In this document: piece by piece, positions 26,513 through 33,126 of the stretch
How the letters are laid out: every line of letters begins with the position of its first letter
Numbering within the stretch: position 1 is the stretch's first letter
Source: Comamonadaceae bacterium
GTDB lineage: Bacteria > Pseudomonadota > Gammaproteobacteria > Burkholderiales > Burkholderiaceae_C
DNA: 64,000 nucleotides
Assembly (NCBI GenBank): GCA_947455145.1
Contig: CANGME010000006.1
Span: forward strand, 1 to 64,000
Reading direction: 5' to 3'
Notes under the pieces: model-generated
What the model saw: only the letters and a program-made list of their open reading frames with translations
Told to the model about the DNA's origin: nothing
The model's database searches: none
Program-made: the position numbers and the translations under genes

Positions 26513-27327
26513 GCAGGGAAACACCTGTCAGCTTGCCCGTGGCTGCGCCGGTCGTGGAGATTGAAAAACTCGCTTCCGTGTTCCCCACCGCTGGGGGTGA
26601 GTATGTCGTTCACCAAGATCTGGACTTGCGCATTGAGGTGGGTGAAATGGTGTCCATTGTCGGGGGGTCTGGCAGTGGCAAAACTGTGCTGTTGCGCCAG
26701 ATTTTGGGGCTGGAGCAACCCCGCGCGGGGCGCGTTACTGTCTTGGGCCAACCGGCGGTGCACTTGAGTGATGCAGGTGCCGCCAGCCGTGTGGGAATGC
26801 TGTTTCAGCACGGTGCCTTGTTCTCGGCCTTTAGTGTTCTCGACAACATTGCCTTCCCCCTGCGCGAGCTGCGAACCCTGCCCGATGCCTTGGTACGGGA
26901 TGTGGCCATGCTCAAGTTGCAAATGGTGGGGCTCGATCCCGTCCACGCGGTCAAAATGCCCTCAGACCTGTCTGGCGGCATGATTAAGCGCGTGGCGCTA
27001 GCCCGGGCTCTCATCATGGACCCACCACTGCTGATGCTCGACGAGCCCACCGCTGGCCTAGACCCTTACAGCTCCGACGGATTTTGCGACTTGCTGCGCT
27101 CGTTGCACCAGGAGTTAGGTTTGACCATGGTGATGGTGACGCACGACCTTGACACCTTGTTTGAGCTCAGCACCCGTGTGGCGGTGCTGGCCGAAAAACG
27201 CGTGATTGTGAGTGGGCCGCCGCGCGAGGTGATGGACTTCCCCCATCCATTTATTCACGACTTCTTTCTGGGCCCGCGCGGTCAGCGGGCCCGAGTCTTG
27301 TTACAGGAGCCGCCACGGGCGGTGTAA
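26509..27327 (+). CDS. MlaF-like ABC transporter ATP-binding protein
   Basis: A 272-aa ATPase with Walker A GGSGSGKT (about 51-58), Q-loop MLFQHGALFSAFSVLDN, signature DLSGGMIKR and Walker B LLMLDEPTAGLDP. The substitution of M in LSGGM is usual for MlaF proteins. It overlaps the permease by 4 nt and precedes the MCE gene by 10 nt, so the three form one complex. Confidence 0.94.
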   Translation: MSRETPVSLPVAAPVVEIEKLASVFPTAGGEYVVHQDLDLRIEVGEMVSIVGGSGSGKTVLLRQILGLEQPRAGRVTVLGQPAVHLSDAGAASRVGMLFQHGALFSAFSVLDNIAFPLRELRTLPDALVRDVAMLKLQMVGLDPVHAVKMPSDLSGGMIKRVALARALIMDPPLLMLDEPTAGLDPYSSDGFCDLLRSLHQELGLTMVMVTHDLDTLFELSTRVAVLAEKRVIVSGPPREVMDFPHPFIHDFFLGPRGQRARVLLQEPPRAV

Positions 27328-27337
27328 AAGGAAACTT

Positions 27338-28294
27338 ATGGAAAACAAAGCCCACGCTCTGGCTGCCGGTACCTTTGTACTGGTGGTCGCCGCGCTGCTT
27401 GTGACGCTGGCCGTCTGGCTCACGCGTGAAACGGGCGTACAAACGGTGTTCGAAGTGTCCTCTAGCGAAGCCGTCACGGGCTTGCAACCCCAGGCGGCGG
27501 TGCGCTATCGTGGAGTCAATGTTGGCAAGGTCGAGAGCATTGCCTTTGACCCGGAAAAAGTCGGCAGTGTGCTGTTGCGCATCAGCGTGGATGAAGCCAC
27601 CCCCATCACCCACTCCAGTTTTGCCACGCTCGGGTTTCAGGGTGTGACGGGTATCGCGTTTGTGCAACTGGACGACAGCGGAGAATCCAAAGAGCGGATG
27701 ACGTCCAGCCCGACCCACATGGCACGCATCCCAATGCGTCCCAACTTGGTTAATAAGCTCGCAGAAAGAGGCTCTCATCTGCTGACGCAGATAGAACTGA
27801 TCATCGAACGTGTTAATCAATCTCTAGTCCCTGAAAACCAGAGCTTAGTTATGAAAAGTGTGGCCTCCTTGGGTCGGGCAGCCGACAGTCTGCCGACCTT
27901 GGTGCATGAGGCACGCAAAACGCTTGTCTCCCTGCGCGAGGTGTCCACTAGTGTGGTTGCCACTACGGACGCCGCGAAGAAGTCAGTTGACCAGGCCACG
28001 GTCACAGCGACCGAGCTGAACCGTTTGGTTCAGGGCGTGCAGCAACCGGGCGCGGTTCTTGATCAACTCACGCAAGGGGCCGGGGCGCTGACTGCGGCGG
28101 GGCAGGCCCTACAGATGGACACCTTGCCACGGTTGAACCGCGCCATGGACGACACCAGCCTCGCAGCGCGCAATCTGAGCCGCGTGGCCAACACGCTGGA
28201 CAGCAACCCTCAGGCGCTGATTTTGGGCAACCCGGCAACGAAGCCTGGCCCCGGTGAACCGGGCTTCGTTGCCCCAATTGGAGGAACACCATGA
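27338..28294 (+). CDS. MCE (MlaD-like) domain protein
   Basis: A 318-aa periplasmic substrate-binding component anchored by one N-terminal helix (about 8-29). The MCE/MlaD domain follows (VRYRGVNVGKVESIAFDP, TGIAFVQLDDS). The C-terminal half is mostly helical with repeated polar heptads, as in MCE proteins that form a hexameric tube or needle. AAGGAAAC precedes ATG 27338. It overlaps the lipoprotein gene by 4 nt. Confidence 0.92.
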   Translation: MENKAHALAAGTFVLVVAALLVTLAVWLTRETGVQTVFEVSSSEAVTGLQPQAAVRYRGVNVGKVESIAFDPEKVGSVLLRISVDEATPITHSSFATLGFQGVTGIAFVQLDDSGESKERMTSSPTHMARIPMRPNLVNKLAERGSHLLTQIELIIERVNQSLVPENQSLVMKSVASLGRAADSLPTLVHEARKTLVSLREVSTSVVATTDAAKKSVDQATVTATELNRLVQGVQQPGAVLDQLTQGAGALTAAGQALQMDTLPRLNRAMDDTSLAARNLSRVANTLDSNPQALILGNPATKPGPGEPGFVAPIGGTP

Positions 28295-28959
28295 CACGTC
28301 AATCGCCTCAAGTCGCTATGTTTTCAGGAGCTGCTTGCGCAATAATCACAAGGAGTTTGGGCGTATTTTCTATAATTTTGGCGGTCTTCCTGGTTGGTTG
28401 CGCACTGCCCGAGCGCAGCCCCGCCCCCGTGCTCTACGACTTTGGTGAACGGACGATTCCGGTGGCCATCCCCAGCACGCCAGTCACCTCATCCACACAC
28501 CCCGCGCTGGCCATCACCGTGCACGCGGCGGCTTCGCTGGACAGCACGGCCCTGCTGTACCGCCTGGCCTATGACGACGCGCGCCAGCTGCGTGCCTACG
28601 CCCTGGCGCGTTGGGTCGTGCCGCCCGCTGACTTGGTGCAGCAGCGCCTGCGTGAGGGTTTGAGTCGTCAACGCACCGTGCTCAAGCCGGGGCAGGGTGC
28701 CACGCAAGTGCTGGCGCTAGAGCTCGAAGAATTCAGCCAGGTGTTTGACAAGCCCGGTCAAAGCGCGGGTGTGCTGCGCCTGCGCGCCACGCTGCAACAG
28801 GCCAGCGCTACAGGGCTTAAAACGCTCGCGCAACGCAGCGTGAGCGTGCAGCGTCCGGCCCCAACGGCCGGTGCGTCCGGCGGCGTGCGTGCGCTGGAGG
28901 CGGCGACAGACGCGGCTGTGGCTGAGCTGGCGCAGTGGGTGCAGTCAATAGCGCCTTGA
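28291..28959 (+). CDS. ABC-type transport auxiliary lipoprotein (PqiC/LetC-like)
   Basis: A 222-aa outer-membrane lipoprotein of the family accompanying MCE transporters. The mature domain starts after lipobox VGC (about residue 37) with ALPERSPAPVLYDFG and contains LYRLAYDDARQLRAYALARWVVPP and the conserved LALELEEFSQVF. Residues about 9-30, the hydrophobic part of the signal, are encoded by dispersed repeat B. An upstream gene overlap (ATGA) fixes the start at 28291. It closes the MCE operon. Confidence 0.87.
   Translation: MTRQSPQVAMFSGAACAIITRSLGVFSIILAVFLVGCALPERSPAPVLYDFGERTIPVAIPSTPVTSSTHPALAITVHAAASLDSTALLYRLAYDDARQLRAYALARWVVPPADLVQQRLREGLSRQRTVLKPGQGATQVLALELEEFSQVFDKPGQSAGVLRLRATLQQASATGLKTLAQRSVSVQRPAPTAGASGGVRALEAATDAAVAELAQWVQSIAP
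28316..28380. repeat. Dispersed repeat, family B, copy 3 (encodes signal peptide)
   Basis: AGCTGC-TTGCGC, a 12-nt spacer (AATAATCACAAG), then GAGTT-TGGGCG and TATTTT align without gaps to copies 1 and 2, though the inner GGCTG block is degenerate. It is translated as part of the lipoprotein signal sequence. Confidence 0.6.
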
Positions 28960-28967
28960 GCGACCGA

Positions 28968-29720
28968 TCAGCGCCCACCGCCCACATCGACCACACTGCC
29001 CGTGGTGTAGCTGGCCGCATCAGACAGCAGCCAGACAATCGCCTGCGCCACTTCCTCCGCCGTGCCGGGGCGGCGCATGGGGATGGTGGGGGCGAGTTGC
29101 TGGGCGCGCTCGGGCTGGCCGCCGCTGGCGTGGATGTCGGTGTCAATCACGCCGGGGCGCACCGCGTTGACGCGTATGCCCTCAGCCGCCACCTCGCGCC
29201 CCAGGCCCACGGTGAAGCTGTCGATCGCCCCCTTGCTTGCCGCGTAGTCCACGTACTGGCCGGGCGCGCCCAAGACGGCCGCCACGCTGCTCAGGTTGAC
29301 GATGGCCCCGCCCACGCCGCCGTGGCGCGTGCTCATGCGCCGCACCGCTTCGCGCGCGCACAGCATCGTGCCGATGACGTTGATGTCCAACAGACGCCGC
29401 CAGCGCGCCACGTCCATCGCATCCACGCGCGCGGCCACGTCCACCACACCGGCGCTATTGACCAGGGCGGTGACGCGTCCGAGTTGTGCGTCCACCGTAG
29501 CGAACATGGCCATCACCTGGGCCTCGTCCGCCACATCAGCCTGCACGGCGATGGCCTTGGCCTTGCCGCCCTGGGCCTGGATGGCACGCACCACCGCCTC
29601 GGCTGCGCTGGCGTTGTGGCTGTAGTTGACGGCAATGGCATAGCCTTGCGCTGCTGCCAGATGCGCCGTGGCCGCGCCAATGCCGCGACTGCCACCGGTG
29701 ATGAGTAGGACTTTGTTCAA
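28968..29720 (-). CDS. SDR family oxidoreductase
   Basis: A 250-aa NAD(P)-dependent short-chain dehydrogenase. The cofactor motif TGGSRGIG (about 8-15), the NSAG motif (NSAGVVDVAA), catalytic Ser in VNLSSVAAV and YVDYAASK are all present. The C-terminus PGVIDTDIHASGG and TGSVVDVGGGR is like glucose dehydrogenase or FabG-related enzymes. The substrate is unknown. It converges with the MCE operon with 8 nt between stops. Confidence 0.92.
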   Translation of the reverse strand: MNKVLLITGGSRGIGAATAHLAAAQGYAIAVNYSHNASAAEAVVRAIQAQGGKAKAIAVQADVADEAQVMAMFATVDAQLGRVTALVNSAGVVDVAARVDAMDVARWRRLLDINVIGTMLCAREAVRRMSTRHGGVGGAIVNLSSVAAVLGAPGQYVDYAASKGAIDSFTVGLGREVAAEGIRVNAVRPGVIDTDIHASGGQPERAQQLAPTIPMRRPGTAEEVAQAIVWLLSDAASYTTGSVVDVGGGR

Positions 29721-29811
29721 GATGGGCTCCTGTGAGAAATAGGTGAGGGGGATGCGTGGCTAAAAAGATAACATGCGGGCTGGCCACTTCCATCAACTTC
29801 AGGATATTTCC

Positions 29812-30414
29812 ATGAGCAAGACCATTGACTACTACATCGCCCCGCAAAGCCCCTACACCTACCTCGGCCACGAGCGCTTTGTTGCCATGGCCAAAGCCAA
29901 CGGTGCCACCGTGCGGCTCAAACCCATGGACTTGGGCAAGATATTCCCCTTGTCGGGCGGTCTGCCACTAGGCAAGCGGCCACCGCAGCGTCTGGCGTAT
30001 CGGCTGCTGGAACTCAAGCGCTTTGGTGAGTTCTTGAATAAATCCATCAACGTGCAGCCCACCTTCTTCCCCGTGCCCGGTGACGACTGCGCACGTCTCA
30101 TCATCACGGTTGACCAGCACGACGGGGTGGATGCCGCCCTGCGCCTGACCGGGGCTATTCTGGCCGCCGTGTGGGAGCAACAACGCAACATTGCCGACGC
30201 CGCCGTGCAAGCCGAACTGTTGAGCGAATGCGGCCTGAGCGCGCAGCGTTTGGAGCAAGCCAAAGACCCAAAAATTCAATCCCTGTACGACAGCTACACC
30301 ACAGAGGCCATCGACGCGAGCATCTTCGGTGCGCCCACTTACATCGTGGATGGCGAGATGTTCTGGGGCCAGGATCGTTTGGATTTTGTTGAGCGCAAAT
30401 TGCAAGCGAACTAA
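29812..30414 (+). CDS. 2-hydroxychromene-2-carboxylate isomerase / DsbA-like protein
   Basis: A 200-aa thioredoxin-fold protein of the DsbA family that includes HCCA isomerase, a glutathione-dependent step of naphthalene catabolism. The N-terminus YYIAPQSPYTYLGHERF has the active-site serine where a DsbA would have CxxC, and the C-terminus ASIFGAPTYIVDGEMFWGQDRLDFV is the family end. ATG 29812 with AGGA upstream was chosen over the longer frame at 29773. It precedes dienelactone hydrolase by 5 nt, which favours aromatic catabolism or detoxification. Confidence 0.85.
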   Translation: MSKTIDYYIAPQSPYTYLGHERFVAMAKANGATVRLKPMDLGKIFPLSGGLPLGKRPPQRLAYRLLELKRFGEFLNKSINVQPTFFPVPGDDCARLIITVDQHDGVDAALRLTGAILAAVWEQQRNIADAAVQAELLSECGLSAQRLEQAKDPKIQSLYDSYTTEAIDASIFGAPTYIVDGEMFWGQDRLDFVERKLQAN

Positions 30415-30419
30415 GCACC

Positions 30420-31112
30420 ATGACCCAAACCATTCAACTCACCGCCGCCGACGGCACCACCTTCCCCGCCTACGTGGCCCAGCCCACAGGCACGCCCAAG
30501 GGCGCTATCGTGGTGCTGCAAGAAATCTTCGGCGTCAACGCGCACATCCGTGCCGTGGCTGATGGTTATGCGGCGGCAGGCTACCTGGCCGTGGCCCCGG
30601 CCACCTTCACGCGCGCCAAACCCAATGTGGAATTAGGCTACACCGAAGCCGACCAGAAAGAAGGCTTTGGCTACAAAGCGGCTATCGAGGCCTTGCCCGC
30701 ACCCGGCGTGATGCAAGACATCCAGGCAGCGATTGACTACGCGGCCCAAGCCTCGGGCGGCAAGGTGGGTGTGGTGGGCTACTGCTGGGGCGGCCTGCTC
30801 ACCTGGCGCGCTGCCTGCCTGCTCAAGGGTCTATCAGCCGCCGTGCCCTACTACGGTGGCGGCATGACCGGCCCGGTTGAGTCCGCACGCCAACCCACCG
30901 TGCCCGTGCTCGCGCACTTTGGCGAGCTGGACACGCACATTTTGTTGGACACCGTTCTCGCCTTCAAGGCCGCGCAGCCCAAGGTGCGCGTGGAAACCTA
31001 TGACGCCAACCACGGCTTCAACTGCGACCACCGTGGCGCCTACAACGCAACCGCTGCGCAACTCGCGCGTGAGCGTACGTTGGCGTTTTTTGCTGAGCAC
31101 TTGGGCCATTGA
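30420..31112 (+). CDS. Dienelactone hydrolase family protein
   Basis: An alpha/beta hydrolase, 230 aa. The nucleophile is Cys in VGYCWGG (about 118-124), with the Asp in FGELDTH and His in HGFNCDHRG completing a Cys-His-Asp triad. The start is 5 nt after the isomerase stop, so the two are one operon. Dienelactone hydrolases act on 4-carboxymethylenebut-2-en-4-olide in chlorocatechol breakdown, but many members have other roles. Confidence 0.9.
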   Translation: MTQTIQLTAADGTTFPAYVAQPTGTPKGAIVVLQEIFGVNAHIRAVADGYAAAGYLAVAPATFTRAKPNVELGYTEADQKEGFGYKAAIEALPAPGVMQDIQAAIDYAAQASGGKVGVVGYCWGGLLTWRAACLLKGLSAAVPYYGGGMTGPVESARQPTVPVLAHFGELDTHILLDTVLAFKAAQPKVRVETYDANHGFNCDHRGAYNATAAQLARERTLAFFAEHLGH

Positions 31113-31159
31113 TTTGACTCCAACCCGCAAGAGAAGAGGTTTTAAAAACGCTTGATAAC

Positions 31160-31187
31160 TTGTAATTCCTAAACGCGTGTCTATAAA
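31160..31187 (+). promoter_or_regulatory. Candidate promoter for the DUF4382 lipoprotein
   Basis: TTGTAA (31160-31165) and TATAAA (31182-31187) are 16 nt apart. The -10 box lies inside the palindrome GTCTATAAATAGAC (31179-31192), a possible operator. Confidence 0.4.
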
Positions 31188-31191
31188 TAGA

Positions 31192-31221
31192 CAGGGTGAA
31201 GCATCTTCGATCTTCGCCCTG
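31192..31221 (+). promoter_or_regulatory. Stem-loop in the 5' leader of the DUF4382 gene
   Basis: CAGGGTGAAG pairs with CTTCGCCCTG (one G-U) around a 10-nt loop. It is not followed by a T-tract and lies 60 nt before the coding start, so it may be a leader structure, or a weak end for the upstream gene. Confidence 0.4.
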
Positions 31222-31281
31222 TTCGATCTTTAAGGTGTCGGCGGTGCGTGCTGGTGTGCGCAAGAATGGGAGCAAGTCATC

Positions 31282-32460
31282 ATGAGTCTCTTCAACAAAC
31301 TTCGGTTGTCCTTGTCGGTGGTCGCTTTATTGGCTTTGGCCTCCTGCGGTGGCGGTGGCGGTGGCGGAGATGCGGGCAGCAGCGGCACACTGCGCCTAGC
31401 GCTGACCGACGCACCGGCTTGCGGCTTTGACAAGGTGAGCGTCACGGTGCTCAAGGTGCGCGTGCACCAAAGCAGCACCGCGTCCGACAGCGACGGCGGT
31501 TGGTCTGAAATCGTGCTCAGCCCAGCCAAACGCATCGATCTGCTCTCGCTCACCAACGGCGTGCTCTTCGAGTTGGGGCAAACTCCGTTGCCCACGGGCA
31601 AGTACACCCAAATGCGCTTGGTTTTGGGCGACAACAACGTGGCCAACCCCTTGGCCAATTCAGTCGTGCCGACAGGCGGGATAGAGACCGAACTCACCAC
31701 ACCCAGTGGCCAGCAATCGGGCATCAAGATCAACATCGACCTCGACATTGCCGCCAACAAGATGGCCGATTTTGTGCTGGATATGGATGCTTGCAAGTCC
31801 ATCTCGGTCGTCGGTGCGGGTAAGTCTGGCAAGTACCTGCTCAAACCGCAGTTGCGGCTGATCCCCCGATATGTGAACGGCGTGCTGGGCTTTGTTGATG
31901 CCAGTCTGGCCAACGGCTTGGCCAGCGCATCGCTGCAACAAGCCGGTGTGGTGGTGCGCGCTACTGTCTCTGACAGCAGCGGTCGCCTTCTCTTGCAACC
32001 GGTGAGCCCTGGCACTTACACACTGGTGCTGACCGCTGCGGGCAAGACCACCTTGGTGGTGACTGGTGTGCCGGTGGTGACCGACACCGTAACCAGTGTC
32101 AACACCTTGGCCTCAGCCTTGTTGCCCGCCAGCTCTGCCACCGGCATCTTGACCGGCACGGTGACGACCGCAGCGACGACCAGCCTGCGCGCCCTACAGG
32201 CCTTCAGCGCCACAGCCACCATGGAAGTGACCAACCGGCTATTGGCTGCCGACAACAGCTACAGCTACACCCTGCCTGTGGCCTCGCCCCGAGTCGCACC
32301 CTATGTCGCGCTGCCAGGCACGTTGAGCTTTACGCCCTACGCACCAGCAGCAGGCATTTACACCCTGCAAGCCACGGCCGACGGTCTGACGCCCAAGTCA
32401 GTCGGCCCGCTGACCGTGCCATCCGGCGGCACGCTGACCACCAACCTCGCCTTCCCGTGA
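31282..32460 (+). CDS. DUF4382 domain lipoprotein
   Basis: A 392-aa surface or periplasmic lipoprotein. The signal ends in lipobox LASC followed by a glycine run (CGGGGGGG), a typical spacer. The DUF4382 domain (about 35-190) begins TLRLALTDAPACGFDKVSVTVLKVRVHQ; the remainder is Ser/Thr-rich beta repeats (about 200-392) resembling carboxypeptidase-regulatory or adhesin-like domains. Function is unknown. GGGAGC lies upstream of ATG 31282, and it has its own promoter candidate and terminator. Confidence 0.8.
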   Translation: MSLFNKLRLSLSVVALLALASCGGGGGGGDAGSSGTLRLALTDAPACGFDKVSVTVLKVRVHQSSTASDSDGGWSEIVLSPAKRIDLLSLTNGVLFELGQTPLPTGKYTQMRLVLGDNNVANPLANSVVPTGGIETELTTPSGQQSGIKINIDLDIAANKMADFVLDMDACKSISVVGAGKSGKYLLKPQLRLIPRYVNGVLGFVDASLANGLASASLQQAGVVVRATVSDSSGRLLLQPVSPGTYTLVLTAAGKTTLVVTGVPVVTDTVTSVNTLASALLPASSATGILTGTVTTAATTSLRALQAFSATATMEVTNRLLAADNSYSYTLPVASPRVAPYVALPGTLSFTPYAPAAGIYTLQATADGLTPKSVGPLTVPSGGTLTTNLAFP

Positions 32461-32482
32461 TAGCGTAAGAGGCAATGCTGAC

Positions 32483-32508
32483 AAAGGGCCGCTGACGCGG
32501 CCCTTTTC
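32483..32508 (+). terminator. Intrinsic terminator after DUF4382 gene
   Basis: A perfect 10-bp stem AAAGGGCCGC / GCGGCCCTTT with TGAC loop; the stem runs into TTTT. Confidence 0.85.
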
Positions 32509-32582
32509 AATGCTTGTGAGTTTTGAGCGCGCAACGTTTGTATGACGTACACTCAAATTCAATGACACCGGAGGTAAATCCT

Positions 32583-32825
32583 ATGACCACAGCTGAAAAA
32601 ATCCTCAATGTGCGCTTGCCCATAGAGTTGCATGGACAGCTTGAGCAGCTGGTGCAAGCCACCGGCCGGAGCAAAAGCTTCCTCACCGTAGAGGCGCTGA
32701 AAAGTTACGTCGGCCAAGAGCAATGGCAGATTTCGGACATTCAGGCTGGTTTGAAGGAGGCGGATCAGGGTGACTTTGCGACGGATGAAGAAGTGCGTGC
32801 CGTTTACGCTAAATACGGGCACTGA
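32583..32825 (+). CDS. Ribbon-helix-helix antitoxin (RelB/ParD-like)
   Basis: An 80-aa protein whose first half (ILNVRLPIELHGQLEQLVQATGRSKSFLTVEALKSYV) is a ribbon-helix-helix DNA-binding dimer motif; the acidic C-terminus (EADQGDFATDEEVRAVYAKYG) should wrap the toxin. GGAGGT lies 7 nt before ATG 32583. It precedes the toxin gene by 2 nt, the usual antitoxin-first order. A short TGTATGACGTACA inverted repeat near 32540 could be its operator. Confidence 0.85.
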   Translation: MTTAEKILNVRLPIELHGQLEQLVQATGRSKSFLTVEALKSYVGQEQWQISDIQAGLKEADQGDFATDEEVRAVYAKYGH

Positions 32826-32827
32826 GC

Positions 32828-33115
32828 GTGGAATTGCGTTGGACGCGCAAGGCGCTTGAAAATCTGGATCAAATTGCCGCCTACATCGCGCAAGACAACC
32901 CCGAGCGTGCCCAATCTTTTGTCGGGGAAATCAAGGCGAAAACCGAACGCTTGGCTACGTTCCCAGCATTAGGTCGCCCAGGTCGCGTGCCCGGAACGCG
33001 CGAACTGGTGGTGCATGACAACTATGTCGTGCCTTACCGTGTGAAAGAGAACGCCGTACAGATCATCCGTGTTCAACACGTTGCCCGACTATGGCCGAAG
33101 CAGTTCAAGCCGTGA
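32828..33115 (+). CDS. RelE/ParE-type toxin
   Basis: A 95-aa member of the RelE/ParE superfamily: LRWTRKALENLDQIAAYIAQDNPERAQSFV at the start, then LGRPGRVPGTRELVVHDNYVVPYRV and IIRVQHVARLWP. The pattern fits ParE-like gyrase inhibitors or RelE-like mRNA interferases; the family cannot be split reliably by eye. The start is GTG 32828 with the antitoxin stop just upstream. The pair stands between the DUF4382 gene and uvrA. Confidence 0.87.
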   Translation: MELRWTRKALENLDQIAAYIAQDNPERAQSFVGEIKAKTERLATFPALGRPGRVPGTRELVVHDNYVVPYRVKENAVQIIRVQHVARLWPKQFKP

Positions 33116-33126
33116 GGCATGCCTTA

